64,000 nt of DNA. Source: Virgibacillus sp. MSJ-26 (GTDB lineage: Bacteria > Bacillota > Bacilli > Bacillales > Amphibacillaceae). Of this stretch, positions 8,102 through 18,272 are shown one piece after another (position 1 is the stretch's first letter; every line of letters starts with the position of its first letter). The translations under genes were made by a program, and so were the position numbers. The stretch lies in NCBI RefSeq assembly GCF_018918075.1, contig NZ_JAHLPW010000006.1, positions 1 to 64,000 on the forward strand, given 5' to 3'. Below the pieces are notes generated by a model, which was not told the DNA's origin, searched no databases, and was given only the letters and a program-made list of their open reading frames with translations.

Positions 8102-8902
8102 ATGACTTTGTATGAAAATGAAAATGAAATCAAATATCTTAAGAATCTTATTAAGAATAAATTAAAACATACCTATTTAGATCAATATATTCAAAGACCA
8201 ATCATAGAAGATGAAAAACTTATATTTTTAAATGAAATATTAAACCATTTACCTACATATAAAAAAGAAAGTTACATCGTAACCATAATGCTTATTGATA
8301 TAGCCTTGACAATCCATGATAGTGTTAATGATGGCCCTGAGCTACCGGAACATATGCCTGAAAGAGTATCTAAACAGTTGAGTGTGCTGGCGGGTGATTA
8401 TTATAGTGGTTTATACTACTTATTGCTATCTGAAATAGATGATTTTAAGATGATTCATACATTAGCCGATGCGATTAAAGTTATCAATGAACAAAAAATG
8501 AAACTCTATTATCAAGAGTTTTCTTCTTTTGATGAATTTATGGAATGTGTGAAAGATATAAACTCCTTATCTATTAGTTATGTGGCAAGTCATATTAATG
8601 AGCCTATATTAAGTGAGTTCGTAAGCGATTGGCTTCTTTTAGATAAACTTTACAGTCTTAAAGAAAATGTAGAATCTAACCAGTCACATTTCTTAGAAAA
8701 TTGGTTAGGAGAATCTCCATACTATTCAAATCAAGATTTAGATGTATTTCTTAAACGGGACATTCCCATATCTATAAAAAACATTGAAAAGTCAGCGAAA
8801 CAAATTCCTGACAGTTATGTAAAATTGAAATCATATATTTTTAATAAAATTGATCACATGAAAATAGATATGGTAATTATTCAAAGAACGGAAGAAGGAT
8901 AA
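8102..8902 (+). CDS. hepS: Heptaprenyl diphosphate synthase component I
   Basis: HepS is the small non-catalytic partner of the heterodimeric enzyme that makes the C35 side chain of menaquinone-7. The sequence keeps the conserved segments ESYIVTIMLIDIAL, QLSVLAGDYYSGLYY and IKVINEQKMKLY. It lacks DDxxD motifs, as expected. The ATG at 8102 is preceded by GGAAAGAG; an in-frame TTG at 8084 could add six residues. It is 266 residues, slightly longer than the B. subtilis 251. menG starts three bases after its stop, so hepS-menG-hepT form the classic gerC operon. Confidence 0.92.
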   Translation: MTLYENENEIKYLKNLIKNKLKHTYLDQYIQRPIIEDEKLIFLNEILNHLPTYKKESYIVTIMLIDIALTIHDSVNDGPELPEHMPERVSKQLSVLAGDYYSGLYYLLLSEIDDFKMIHTLADAIKVINEQKMKLYYQEFSSFDEFMECVKDINSLSISYVASHINEPILSEFVSDWLLLDKLYSLKENVESNQSHFLENWLGESPYYSNQDLDVFLKRDIPISIKNIEKSAKQIPDSYVKLKSYIFNKIDHMKIDMVIIQRTEEG

Positions 8903-8905
8903 ATT

Positions 8906-9622
8906 ATGTCTGAAAATGAACAACAAACAAAAGAAGAACGTGTCCACCATGTTTTTGAGAAAATTTATAATAAGTATGACTCAATGAACTCAATCATTTC
9001 CTTTCAAAGACATACTGCTTGGCGGAAGAACGTTATGGAAAAAATGGATGTTAAAAGGGGGGCGCAAGCACTAGATGTTTGTGCTGGCACAGGCGATTGG
9101 TCAATTTCTCTGGCCGAAGAAATTGGTCCTGAAGGTAAGGTAATAGGATTAGACTTTAGTGACAATATGTTAATGGTTGCTAATCAAAAGAAAAAACAAC
9201 ACCCTCCAATGCCTCAATTAGAGTTCATGCACGGTAACGCTATGAAATTGCCGTTTGAAGATAATAAGTTTGATTATGTGACTATAGGATTTGGACTTAG
9301 AAATGTTCCTGATTATATGACGGTCTTACAAGAAATGTATAGGGTTGTTAAACCAGGTGGTTTAGTCGTTTGTTTAGAAACGTCCCAACCTACTATGTTG
9401 GGATTTAGACAAGGGTACTATTTTTACTTTAGATACATAATGCCATTAATTGGTAAAATATTTGCGAAAAGTTATCAAGAATATGCTTGGTTACATGAAT
9501 CAGCAAAAGACTTTCCAGATAAAAACATGCTTAGAAAAATGTTTTTAAATGCTGGTTTTAAACATGTGAAAGTAAAAAGCTATACCGGTGGTGTAGCAGC
9601 GATGCATTTGGGGATAAAATAA
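8906..9622 (+). CDS. menG: Demethylmenaquinone methyltransferase
   Basis: MenG (UbiE family, GerCB) uses S-adenosylmethionine to methylate demethylmenaquinone in the last step of menaquinone synthesis. SAM motif I is [12 protein letters not shown], and the family signatures [12 protein letters not shown] and [10 protein letters not shown] are present. Its 238 residues match the usual length. It lies between the two heptaprenyl synthase subunits, so side-chain synthesis and head-group methylation are coupled in one operon. Confidence 0.96.
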   Translation: MSENEQQTKEERVHHVFEKIYNKYDSMNSIISFQRHTAWRKNVMEKMDVKRGAQALDVCAGTGDWSISLAEEIGPEGKVIGLDFSDNMLMVANQKKKQHPPMPQLEFMHGNAMKLPFEDNKFDYVTIGFGLRNVPDYMTVLQEMYRVVKPGGLVVCLETSQPTMLGFRQGYYFYFRYIMPLIGKIFAKSYQEYAWLHESAKDFPDKNMLRKMFLNAGFKHVKVKSYTGGVAAMHLGIK

Positions 9623-9748
9623 GATTGAAATATGGGATGATGTTTTAGTTAACTATGCTTCAGAAATGATAGTGATTATGAATCAATCGTAAAACTTAGG
9701 CAATTTGTTAACTTTTAAAATTGTAATCATCCACAAAAGGTGACTTAC

Positions 9749-10720
9749 ATGAATCTAGCTAAAACATACAGTTATTTAAAAAATGATTTAAACACAATTG
9801 AAGACGCACTGAATAAGGTCATCCAAGCAGAACATCCTGTTTTAAGAGAAGCTTCAACGCAGCTATTAAGGGCGGGTGGAAAACGAATTCGTCCCGTTTT
9901 TGTGTTGCTGTCTGGCAGATTTGGAGACTTTAACATGGATGAAATAAAGACTATCGCTGTCTCACTTGAACTCATTCATATGGCTACACTCGTTCATGAT
10001 GATGTTATTGATGAGGCAACGTTAAGAAGAGGAAAACCAACAATAAAACACCATTATGGAAACCGCGTTGCTATGTACACAGGCGATTATATTTTAGCAC
10101 GTGCTCTGGAAAGTATAACTACGATAGAAAAGGCAGCGATTCACCAATCTTTATCACAAGCTATTGTCGAAGTTTGTGTAGGGGAAATTGAGCAAATAAA
10201 AGATAAATATAATATAAATCAAAACTTGAGACATTACTTAAGAAGGATAAAACGAAAGACTGCTTTACTGATTGCAACAAGTTGTAAATTAGGTGCCATT
10301 TCAGCAGGCTTATCAGAGGAACATATAAATAAGTTATATAAGTATGGATATTATATTGGCATGTCTTATCAAATTATAGATGATATTCTCGACTTCACTT
10401 CAACATCCAAAGTCTTAGGTAAACCATCAGGAAATGATTTAAGGCAGGGGAATATAACTCTTCCCGTGTTAATAGCTATGCGTGATCATAATTTTGCTGA
10501 ATTATTAACTAACGTGTTTCACGTTCCAAGTGAAATAAAAGATGAAGATATTAAAGAACTTATAACTAAAATTAATCAATCAGATGTTATAGAACAATCC
10601 TATCAATTAAGTGAGAGATATTTACTAAAGGCGTTAGACACGATTCATGACTTCCCAAATCATAGAGCAAAGCAAACACTGGAAAATATAGCAAGATATA
10701 TTGGGAAACGTCGCTCTTAA
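9749..10720 (+). CDS. hepT: Heptaprenyl diphosphate synthase component II
   Basis: HepT is the catalytic prenyltransferase subunit; it elongates farnesyl diphosphate to the C35 chain with HepS. Both aspartate-rich motifs are present: HDDVIDEATLRRG (first DDxxD) and QIIDDILDF (second). The GGKRIRP substrate motif sits near residue 45. The ATG at 9749 follows AAAAGGTGAC; a GTG at 9740 is too close to that site. Length is 323 residues. The 126-base gap from menG holds no recognised signal. Confidence 0.95.
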   Translation: MNLAKTYSYLKNDLNTIEDALNKVIQAEHPVLREASTQLLRAGGKRIRPVFVLLSGRFGDFNMDEIKTIAVSLELIHMATLVHDDVIDEATLRRGKPTIKHHYGNRVAMYTGDYILARALESITTIEKAAIHQSLSQAIVEVCVGEIEQIKDKYNINQNLRHYLRRIKRKTALLIATSCKLGAISAGLSEEHINKLYKYGYYIGMSYQIIDDILDFTSTSKVLGKPSGNDLRQGNITLPVLIAMRDHNFAELLTNVFHVPSEIKDEDIKELITKINQSDVIEQSYQLSERYLLKALDTIHDFPNHRAKQTLENIARYIGKRRS

Positions 10721-10806
10721 CAGTATATATTGTCATTTCCTATGAAATCTGGTAAAATTTTAGCGGTTACATTTTGCAAGAAATACATATTAAAAGAGGT
10801 GTAGTT

Positions 10807-11253
10807 ATGGAAAAAAGCTTTTTAATGGTAAAACCTGACGGGGTACAACGTAACTTGGTCGGTGAAATTGTTGGCCGATTTGAGAAGAAAGGGTTTAAAC
10901 TAGTTGGTGCTAAGCTAATGCTTGTCTCAGAGGAATTAGCAAAGGAACACTATGCTGAACATAAAGAACGTCCATTCTTCGGGGAACTTGTTGAGTTTAT
11001 TACATCAGGTCCAGTATTTGCAATGGTTTGGGAAGGTGAAAATGTCGTTGCTACAGCTCGCCATATGATGGGGGCGACAAATCCAGCAGAAGCAGATGCA
11101 GGAACAATACGTGGCGATTACGGAGTTACGGTTGGTAAGAACGTTATCCACGGATCTGACTCAGTGGAAAGTGCAGAAAGAGAAGTTAATTTATTTTTCA
11201 ATGAAAATGAATTTTTAACTTATAACAAACAAGATAGCGAATGGATTTATTAG
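10807..11253 (+). CDS. ndk: Nucleoside diphosphate kinase
   Basis: Ndk transfers the gamma phosphate from ATP to nucleoside diphosphates and balances the NTP and dNTP pools. The phospho-histidine motif NVIHGSDS places the active His at residue 115. [15 protein letters not shown] and [16 protein letters not shown] are also conserved. The ATG at 10807 is preceded by AAAAGAGGTG; upstream in-frame codons lack a ribosome site. It is 148 residues, the normal size. A hairpin follows. Confidence 0.97.
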   Translation: MEKSFLMVKPDGVQRNLVGEIVGRFEKKGFKLVGAKLMLVSEELAKEHYAEHKERPFFGELVEFITSGPVFAMVWEGENVVATARHMMGATNPAEADAGTIRGDYGVTVGKNVIHGSDSVESAEREVNLFFNENEFLTYNKQDSEWIY

Positions 11254-11273
11254 AGTAAGAGTATACAATTTAC

Positions 11274-11299
11274 GCCTCCGTTAATACGGAGGCATTTTT
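11274..11299 (+). terminator. Terminator after ndk
   Basis: GCCTCCG and CGGAGGC form a 7-bp stem with a six-base loop, followed by ATTTTT. It separates ndk from cheR. Confidence 0.75.
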
Positions 11300-11353
11300 A
11301 AAATATGATAATCAAAAATTAAAAAAGAAAATAAATATAAAAGAGGAAAACTC

Positions 11354-12127
11354 ATGTCACAAGATTACATTCAATTTATTTCACGTATAAATAGAAAACT
11401 AGGCATTGATTTAAGTTTGTATAAAGAAGCACAGATGAAGCGACGAATAACCTCATTAAGAAATAAAAGAGGATACCAAGACTTTGTAACATATTATCGT
11501 GCACTTGAAGAAAGTGAGACATTATTAGAAGAGTTTACTAAACGACTTACCATAAATGTATCTGAATTTTATCGTAATCCAAAACGATGGAATGCATTAG
11601 AAAAGGACATTATTCCATTACTAACTAAAAAGAAAAACAAACTCACTGTTTGGAGTGCTGCATGTTCTACGGGTGAAGAACCTTATAGTATTGCTATGTT
11701 ATTGACTGAATTGTTTCCAGAGGTTCAAGCAACGATTATAGCAACCGATATCGATGAATTTGTATTGAAACAGGCTAAGCAAGGCGTATATCCAGAACAA
11801 TCATTAAAAAATCTTTCAACTAATTTTAAGGATAAATTTTTTACATATAAAAATAAATTGTATCATATAAATAATTCGGTTAAAAATCAGGTTACATTTA
11901 AAAAACATAATTTATTAGCTGATACATATCCTGAAAATGTCGACTTGCTCATATGTCGTAATGTCCTCATTTATTTTACAGATCAAGCAAAAGATAATAT
12001 TTATCAGAAGTTTAGCTCTTCATTAAATGAGCAAGGAATATTATTTGTAGGTAGTACAGAACAAATATTTAATTCTGAAAGATACAATTTAAAGTTAGTC
12101 GATACATTTTTCTATCAAAAGAATTAA
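11354..12127 (+). CDS. cheR: Chemotaxis protein methyltransferase CheR
   Basis: CheR methylates glutamates of chemoreceptors using S-adenosylmethionine and resets their signalling state. The N-terminal alpha domain (about 1-70) contains MKRRITSLRNKRGY, and the SAM domain carries WSAACSTGEEPYSIAM and the DLLICRNVLIYF motif. RLTINVSEFYRNP marks the start of the catalytic domain. It is 257 residues. As in B. subtilis it sits just before the aro cluster, away from other chemotaxis genes, none of which is in this window. Confidence 0.95.
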   Translation: MSQDYIQFISRINRKLGIDLSLYKEAQMKRRITSLRNKRGYQDFVTYYRALEESETLLEEFTKRLTINVSEFYRNPKRWNALEKDIIPLLTKKKNKLTVWSAACSTGEEPYSIAMLLTELFPEVQATIIATDIDEFVLKQAKQGVYPEQSLKNLSTNFKDKFFTYKNKLYHINNSVKNQVTFKKHNLLADTYPENVDLLICRNVLIYFTDQAKDNIYQKFSSSLNEQGILFVGSTEQIFNSERYNLKLVDTFFYQKN

Positions 12128-12146
12128 CTAAAGGAGAGTGCACTTT

Positions 12147-13310
12147 ATGCGTTTTTTAACAGCAGGAGAGTCACATGGCAAACAATTAACTACAATTATC
12201 GAAGGTATTCCTGCTAACATGCCATTACTAAAAGAAAACATTGACGAATCCTTACTCAGAAGGCAAAAAGGATATGGTCGGGGAAGACGGATGCAAATTG
12301 AAAAGGATTTAGTAGATATAACGAGTGGTATAAGACATGGATATACACTTGGTTCACCCATATCTCTAGTTATTCATAATGATGACTACAAACGTTGGAC
12401 AGACATTATGGGGGAAAAACCTTTATCTGATAATGCAAAAATTAGAAGGGTTGTTACTAGACCAAGACCGGGTCATGCAGATTTAAACGGAGGTTTAAAA
12501 TATGGACATCGGGATATGCGGAATGTCTTAGAGCGTTCCTCGGCCAGAGAAACCACTGCGCGGGTGGCGGCAGGAGCAGTTGCTAAAACGCTGTTAAAAC
12601 ATTTAGGTATCGAAGTGATTGGCTATGTTAAAGAAATTGGTGGAATCCAGGCAAAAGACATTTCTTTAACGATGAAAGAAAGACAAGAAAGGTCTGAGGC
12701 TTCCCAAGTAAGAACGCTTGATCCAGACGTTGATCAAGATATGATGAAGGCTATTGATAAAGCGAAAGAAGAAGGAGATTCGCTGGGTGGAGTGACCGAG
12801 GTTTTTGTTAAGGGAGTGCCGGCAGGTCTTGGATCTTATGTTCATTATGATCGTAAATTAGATAGCCGTATAGCAGCATCGGTTGTAAGTATTAATGCAT
12901 TTAAAGGTGTAGAATTCGGTCTTGGTTTTGAAGCGGCAAGGAACCCGGGGAGTCAAGTACATGATGAAATTTCCTGGACTAAAGAAAATGGTTACTATAG
13001 AGAAACAAACCGTTTAGGCGGTTTTGAAGGAGGCATGACAACAGGTATGCCAATTATTGTAAAAGGGGTTATGAAACCTATCCCTACTCTTTACAAGCCA
13101 CTCAAGAGTGTTGATATAGAGACAAAAGAACCATTCCATGCGAGTGTTGAGCGTTCAGATGCCTGTGCTGTCCCAGCTGCTGCAGTCGTGATGGAACATG
13201 TCGTTGCTATTGAAATTGCTAAGGCTATCATCGAACAGTTCCACAGTGATTCATTTCCCGTCTTAAAAGAAAATATAAAGCGTTATCGAGAAGAAGTAAG
13301 GTGTTTTTAA
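12147..13310 (+). CDS. aroC: Chorismate synthase
   Basis: Chorismate synthase converts EPSP to chorismate with reduced FMN, the last common step of the shikimate pathway. The N-terminus [14 protein letters not shown], the [11 protein letters not shown] loop, RPRPGHADL and [15 protein letters not shown] are signature segments. The ATG at 12147 follows AAGGAGAG. Length is 387. Its stop overlaps the aroB start (TAATG), so translation of the two is coupled. In B. subtilis nomenclature this is aroF. Confidence 0.97.
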   Translation: MRFLTAGESHGKQLTTIIEGIPANMPLLKENIDESLLRRQKGYGRGRRMQIEKDLVDITSGIRHGYTLGSPISLVIHNDDYKRWTDIMGEKPLSDNAKIRRVVTRPRPGHADLNGGLKYGHRDMRNVLERSSARETTARVAAGAVAKTLLKHLGIEVIGYVKEIGGIQAKDISLTMKERQERSEASQVRTLDPDVDQDMMKAIDKAKEEGDSLGGVTEVFVKGVPAGLGSYVHYDRKLDSRIAASVVSINAFKGVEFGLGFEAARNPGSQVHDEISWTKENGYYRETNRLGGFEGGMTTGMPIIVKGVMKPIPTLYKPLKSVDIETKEPFHASVERSDACAVPAAAVVMEHVVAIEIAKAIIEQFHSDSFPVLKENIKRYREEVRCF

Positions 13311-14389
13311 TGGATGAAATAAAAATCAAATCAACTGAACATAATTATTCTATTTATCTAGGATATGACATCTACAAAAACCTTCCTCAACATTTAAGCA
13401 CCCATTATTCTTCTATTTTAATCTTAACAGATGAAAATGTTAAAAAATTATATCTTAAAGAGGTAGAAGAAAGTTTACATGACTATACTGTCTATACAAA
13501 GGTTGTTAAACCTGGAGAAGAATCGAAAACAATTGATGTCTTTTATGATGTGCATTCATATTTAATAGAAATGGGATGTGATCGCAATTCCCTTATGATT
13601 GCTTTAGGCGGAGGAGTGGTAGGTGACTTGGCCGGATTTGTAGCTGCAACATATATGAGAGGCATTGACTATATTCAGCTTCCGACAACCATTCTGGCAC
13701 ATGACAGTAGTGTAGGAGGAAAAGTAGCCATTAATCATGAATATGGCAAAAATTTAATTGGTAATTTTCATGCACCACGTTTAATTATTTATGATATTAA
13801 GACGCTTAAAAGTTTATCTATAAAAGAAATTCGGTCAGGTTATGCAGAGCTCATTAAAGAAGCGTTAATAGCTAATGACTCTTTTTTTAATAATTTATTG
13901 GCAGTTTCCGTCCATTCGGTAAATTTTAATCATCTTCAAAACCATCTTAAAAAGGGAATTGAAACTAAAGCAATCATTGTTGAACAGGATGAAAAAGAAC
14001 ATGGCGTGAGAATGCACTTAAATCTGGGTCATACGCTTGGCCACGGATTAGAAACATATTTTGAGTATCATACATTGACACACGGTGAAGCAGTAGCCAT
14101 TGGCCTGCTTTTTTCCCTTTATGTTAGTGAACAACTGCTAAGTGCTGAATTACCGACAAAAGCTCTCTTTAAATGGTTAAAAGAGAATGATTATCCTTTG
14201 AAGTTGAAAGCAATAAATTTGAAAAGGCTAATTAAATTAATGAAATCTGACAAAAAAGCAGTAAACCAGTCAATTCAAATGGTTCTTTTAAGTAGAGTTG
14301 GTTCTCCTTTAACTCGTAAAATTGACAATCATGAACTTGAAAAGTATTTGAGAGAGTTTTTCAGTAATTTAGGAAGTGATGTATTATGA
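13310..14389 (+). CDS. aroB: 3-dehydroquinate synthase
   Basis: AroB cyclises DAHP to 3-dehydroquinate using NAD+ and a divalent metal, the second shikimate step. GGGVVGDLAGFVAATYMRG (NAD site), PTTILAHDSSVGGK and the metal ligands in NLGHTLGHGLE and HGEAVAIG are present. The ATG at 13310 shares one base with the aroC stop. Its own stop overlaps the aroA start (ATGA). The 359-residue length is normal. Catalytic Lys and His positions appear intact. Confidence 0.97.
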   Translation: MDEIKIKSTEHNYSIYLGYDIYKNLPQHLSTHYSSILILTDENVKKLYLKEVEESLHDYTVYTKVVKPGEESKTIDVFYDVHSYLIEMGCDRNSLMIALGGGVVGDLAGFVAATYMRGIDYIQLPTTILAHDSSVGGKVAINHEYGKNLIGNFHAPRLIIYDIKTLKSLSIKEIRSGYAELIKEALIANDSFFNNLLAVSVHSVNFNHLQNHLKKGIETKAIIVEQDEKEHGVRMHLNLGHTLGHGLETYFEYHTLTHGEAVAIGLLFSLYVSEQLLSAELPTKALFKWLKENDYPLKLKAINLKRLIKLMKSDKKAVNQSIQMVLLSRVGSPLTRKIDNHELEKYLREFFSNLGSDVL

Positions 14390-15672
14390 AAATAGAACTT
14401 TTACAAAATAGTCGTCCCTTATTTGGTACGATATCGCTGGAAGGGGATAAATCAATTTCACATCGTGCAATTATCCTTGCTTCGCTTGCCAATGGGACAA
14501 CGCGTATAAATAATTTACTTGAAAGTGAAGATGTTTTTAGAACAATTAATGCATTTAAACTCATGGGAGTAGAAATTGAAAAGAAAGGCCCAGTCTACGT
14601 AATCAAATCTAAAGGAATAAGGGGATTAAAGGAGCCAAAAGAACCTCTTTATTTTGGCAATTCTGGGACCACTGCTCGTTTAATGATTGGTTTGCTGGCT
14701 GGGTTACCATTTAATTCTAAAGTAACTGGAGATTCCTCTTTAACAAAACGTCCAATGGACCGTGTTATTCTACCTTTAAAGGAAATGGGTGCTATCCTCT
14801 CAAGTCAAGGGCGAGATATGACATTACCACTTACTATTCAAGGAAGACAGCTACATGGTTTCGAATATACAATTCCAGTCAAAAGTGCTCAAGTAAAATC
14901 GGCTTTACTATTTGCTGGGCTTTTGGCAAATAGTGCAACCACTGTCACTGAACTAGCTCAAACGCGAAATCATACAGAAATTATGCTAAAGGAATTTGGG
15001 AGCAATATTATAACTGAAAAGCATGCAATTACTATAAAGCCTACTGACTCCTTGATTGCAGGCAATTTGTTTATCCCTGGAGATATTTCATCAGCATCTT
15101 TTTGGATAGTAGGAGCGCTAATCGTCCCTGGTAGTCATGTTAGAATTAAGGATTTAGGTTTAAATGATACGCGTACAGGTATTTTAGATGTACTAAGGAA
15201 AATGGGTGCCAATGTCTTGCTTGAAGAAATCACTGAAGAAGCAGGAGAAAGAACAGGCACTTTAACCATCAAACATCAACCACTCAAGGCTACTACTATC
15301 GAAGGTGATTTGATACCTCGTTTGATAGATGAAATTCCAATAATAGCCTTACTGGCGACCCAAGCCGAGGGAACAACAATCATTAGAGGTGCTGAGGAAC
15401 TTCGTGTGAAGGAGACCGATCGAATTAAAGCAATTGTTACTGTGTTATCGACGTTAGGAGCAACCATTAAGCCGACTGAAGACGGGATGATCATTAAAGG
15501 AAAAACGTCTCTTACCGGAGGCGATGTTTCATCTTATGATGATCATCGCATTGCTATGATGATTGTGATAGCATCACTTATAACAAATCAAAAAGTTAAT
15601 ATAGATAAATTATCATCCATATCAATCTCATATCCACGTTTTTTTAAAGATCTTAAGCAACTAACAGAATAA
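14386..15672 (+). CDS. aroA: 3-phosphoshikimate 1-carboxyvinyltransferase (EPSP synthase)
   Basis: AroA transfers enolpyruvate from PEP to shikimate 3-phosphate. Clear family motifs are GDKSISHRAIILASLANG, LYFGNSGTTARLMIGLLAG, KRPMDRVILPLKEMGA and the C-terminal LRVKETDRI and DDHRIAM. It has 428 residues, the same as the B. subtilis enzyme (called AroE there). It follows aroB with a four-base overlap. In B. subtilis the aroH, trp, hisC and tyrA genes separate aroB and aroA; here they are directly joined. Confidence 0.97.
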   Translation: MKIELLQNSRPLFGTISLEGDKSISHRAIILASLANGTTRINNLLESEDVFRTINAFKLMGVEIEKKGPVYVIKSKGIRGLKEPKEPLYFGNSGTTARLMIGLLAGLPFNSKVTGDSSLTKRPMDRVILPLKEMGAILSSQGRDMTLPLTIQGRQLHGFEYTIPVKSAQVKSALLFAGLLANSATTVTELAQTRNHTEIMLKEFGSNIITEKHAITIKPTDSLIAGNLFIPGDISSASFWIVGALIVPGSHVRIKDLGLNDTRTGILDVLRKMGANVLLEEITEEAGERTGTLTIKHQPLKATTIEGDLIPRLIDEIPIIALLATQAEGTTIIRGAEELRVKETDRIKAIVTVLSTLGATIKPTEDGMIIKGKTSLTGGDVSSYDDHRIAMMIVIASLITNQKVNIDKLSSISISYPRFFKDLKQLTE

Positions 15673-15747
15673 TAGTTTTACTATTTTACTTATACCTTCA
15701 ATCAATATAAAATTAATGTGAGGTCGAGCACGAAAGGGTGTCAATTA

Positions 15748-16992
15748 GTGAATACAATTACAAAAGCTGTGCAACTTCTTGAAAATAGACAACCAGACCA
15801 GGCTCTTAATTTACTTAATAATTATATGCCCCAAGCACAAGATGATGAAAAAATGATGATTGTTGAAATCTATATGCAATGGGGTTTTAACGAGGAAGCA
15901 ATCACTATCTTAACAAATCTGCTAAGTAAGTATCCAAGAGAAAATGAAATAAAAATAATGCTAGCTGATCTTTATATTGAAAATAATCAAGATGAACAAG
16001 CAATGGTTTTACTAAATGAAATACCTGAAGAGGACGATACTTATATTCAATCTTTATTACAATTGGCCGATCTTTATCAAGCTCAAGGATTATTTGAAGT
16101 AGCAGAGCAAAAATTATTAACGGCGAAGAATTTACTGCCAAACGAAAAAATTATTAATTTTGCACTTGGTGAACTTTATTTCTCTATGGGTGAGTACAAA
16201 AAAGCAATCACTTATTATGAAAAAATAAACACAGCAACGATTGCTGAAATTTCAATTCATAATCGTTTAGCGGAAGCGAATGCTTTAATTGGTGAATATG
16301 AGCAAGCATTAAACTACTATCAGCAAATAAACGTTGATGATGCCGACACCTTATTTAAATATGGTTTTACTGCAGCTAGTGCAGGAAGAAATGATATCGC
16401 GATCAGTTCCTGGGAAACGTTAATTGAAAAGGATCCATATTACCATTCAGTGTTTTATGAGCTAGCTAAAGTATATCAAGAGGAAAAACACCCTGACAAA
16501 GCTTATAAAATAGCTCTACAAGGACTAAAAAATGACGAGTTTAATAAAAAGCTTTATTATCTGGCAGGAAAACTAGCTCATCAACTTAGCAAGCATGAGG
16601 AAAGTGATAAATGGATTAGTGAAGCAATTGCCCTTGATCCAGATTATAAAGATGCTGTGTTATTTAAAATTGAATCATTAAAGGAAGTAGAAGATTTTTT
16701 AGGCATTATTAAATTCATCCATGATCTTCACGCAATGGGGTTAACAGATCCACTTTACGATTGGGAGTTAGCACGCGCGTTTTATGAAACAGAATCATAT
16801 AATAATGCATTAAATCACTATAACATAGCATATAATCATTTTAGTAAAGACGCTGATTTTCTTAAAGAGTATGGCTATTTCTTGTTTGAAGAAGGGAGGA
16901 CGAATAAAGGAATTACTGTCTTTGAAACTTATTTACAATTACAACCTGATGATTTTGAAGTCGAAGAACTAATGGCTAGATTTAAACAATAA
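15748..16992 (+). CDS. ypiA: YpiA, tetratricopeptide-repeat protein
   Basis: This 414-residue cytoplasmic protein is a chain of TPR-like helix pairs spanning nearly the whole length; repeated patterns such as 'A..L..GEYEQALNYYQQI' and 'LYYLAGKLAHQLSKHEES' are visible. It matches YpiA by content and by its place after aroA and before ypiB. YpiA and YpiB homologues have been implicated with ClpCP in control of the peptidoglycan enzyme MurA in related Firmicutes (from memory). The GTG at 15748 preceded by GAAAGGGTG is preferred to an upstream GTG at 15718. Confidence 0.85.
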   Translation: MNTITKAVQLLENRQPDQALNLLNNYMPQAQDDEKMMIVEIYMQWGFNEEAITILTNLLSKYPRENEIKIMLADLYIENNQDEQAMVLLNEIPEEDDTYIQSLLQLADLYQAQGLFEVAEQKLLTAKNLLPNEKIINFALGELYFSMGEYKKAITYYEKINTATIAEISIHNRLAEANALIGEYEQALNYYQQINVDDADTLFKYGFTAASAGRNDIAISSWETLIEKDPYYHSVFYELAKVYQEEKHPDKAYKIALQGLKNDEFNKKLYYLAGKLAHQLSKHEESDKWISEAIALDPDYKDAVLFKIESLKEVEDFLGIIKFIHDLHAMGLTDPLYDWELARAFYETESYNNALNHYNIAYNHFSKDADFLKEYGYFLFEEGRTNKGITVFETYLQLQPDDFEVEELMARFKQ

Positions 16993-17034
16993 TTAATCAA
17001 AAGGTTTGTAAGTTTACTAGGAGGTGGATTGACG

Positions 17035-17607
17035 ATGCAAGCTCCTGTTTCAGTCAGCGATAAGAAAAACTTTATTCGTTGGTTTTTGAATAATTATCAA
17101 TTAAAAAAACGTGAAAGCGTGTGGATTTTAAATTATTTATTAAACCATGACGAAGTCTTAACCCATGTGCATTTTGTTCGAGATGCTAGGTTTTCTCCTA
17201 GAGGAATTATTATGACTTGCTATTGTTCGTCTGAAGTGCCTTTTCGTTTTAATAAAAAGCAAATCGTAACGACTGATGCGGATAAATCATTTCATGATAT
17301 CAGGCTAAACCAAAATGAACCACTATATATTCAGCTTAATTTTAAAAATGCCAACCAGAACCCTATATATGCTAGAGTTTTGGAAGACAATCCACACCAC
17401 CCTGACGACTGTAATTTAACTGAAACAGACCGTCTTTTGGCTAAGAAATTTTTAGAACGATCATTATATGAATATCAATTAAAAAGAATTAAAAAGAATA
17501 TCGATGAATCTTTAGACGAAAAAAATTATAAAAATTTTTTGTTTTGGAGAAAAGAATTAGAACAGTTAAATAAGGGAAGTAATTATCAGCCTTATTCTGA
17601 GGAATAG
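17035..17607 (+). CDS. reoY: YpiB/ReoY, UPF0302 family
   Basis: The protein has the UPF0302 signature: KKNFIRWFLNNYQLKKRE near the N-terminus, VHFVRDARFSPRGIIMTC in the middle and a helical C-terminus. The orthologue in Listeria (ReoY) takes part in ClpCP-dependent turnover of MurA, linking peptidoglycan precursor supply to PASTA-kinase signalling; that role is inferred here. The ATG at 17035 lies six bases after AGGAGGTGG. Length is 190 residues. It follows ypiA by 42 bases and is probably co-transcribed with it. Confidence 0.88.
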   Translation: MQAPVSVSDKKNFIRWFLNNYQLKKRESVWILNYLLNHDEVLTHVHFVRDARFSPRGIIMTCYCSSEVPFRFNKKQIVTTDADKSFHDIRLNQNEPLYIQLNFKNANQNPIYARVLEDNPHHPDDCNLTETDRLLAKKFLERSLYEYQLKRIKKNIDESLDEKNYKNFLFWRKELEQLNKGSNYQPYSEE

Positions 17608-17680
17608 GTTGATTTTTTTTGTTGAAATACGATAAACTTTAGATTGTTGAATAATTACCTCGGAAAAGGATGATAATTAA

Positions 17681-18139
17681 ATGAAGTGGGTCTCTCAAGA
17701 TCTTAAACGATATACCCAAGCAAAAGAATATGTAGATACCATTATTATGCCACTTATACCGTTTCAAATAGCTCCAGATGAGGATGCAAACAAAAAAGCC
17801 ATTCAAAATGAATCTTTATCCATTATTTCAAATGAGATTGAAAAAGAATTAAGTGGACGAGTCATGCTATTACCGAATTACTATTATATTAAATCAGCTG
17901 AAAAAGACAGTGAAATAACTCGACTTAATGTATTGTCAGCAGAGTTATCAAAACAACCTTTTACCCATACGTTTTTTATTACTTTTGATATGGATTGGAA
18001 AAGGTATGAAAAAGACTTAGACAGTCATTTACTTTGGTTTCCAAGTGTCCAGTCGGAAGACCTCGAGTCTAAGGAAGTTGTATCAATAATTAGGGATCAA
18101 GTTTTACAAATTTGTGAACTTATTCGTTCTTATTGGTAG
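17681..18139 (+). CDS. ypiF: YpiF-like protein (DUF2487)
   Basis: This soluble 152-residue protein begins MKWVSQDLKRYTQAKEYVD, typical of YpiF, and keeps the place between ypiB and the qcr operon. No catalytic motif or membrane segment is visible, and its function is unknown. The ATG at 17681 follows GGAAAAGGATG. It is separated from qcrA by a clear promoter. Confidence 0.8.
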   Translation: MKWVSQDLKRYTQAKEYVDTIIMPLIPFQIAPDEDANKKAIQNESLSIISNEIEKELSGRVMLLPNYYYIKSAEKDSEITRLNVLSAELSKQPFTHTFFITFDMDWKRYEKDLDSHLLWFPSVQSEDLESKEVVSIIRDQVLQICELIRSYW

Positions 18140-18176
18140 ACGACTCTATATGATTAGGTTAAAATAACATTATATA

Positions 18177-18205
18177 TTGACCGAAAAGATAGTTTACGCT
18201 ATCAT
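18177..18205 (+). promoter_or_regulatory. Sigma-A promoter of the qcrABC operon
   Basis: TTGACC (18177-18182), a 17-base spacer and TATCAT (18200-18205) form a good sigma-A promoter. An inverted repeat GATAG/CTATC (18188-18192 and 18199-18203) covers the spacer and -10 and could be an operator. The start site would be near 18212, about 60 bases before qcrA. Confidence 0.65.
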
Positions 18206-18272
18206 GGTTATGTCCTAGTAATCTGATTAATAATATTTTGTCCGTGATTACTGTAAAAGAGGGGGGAGAATC

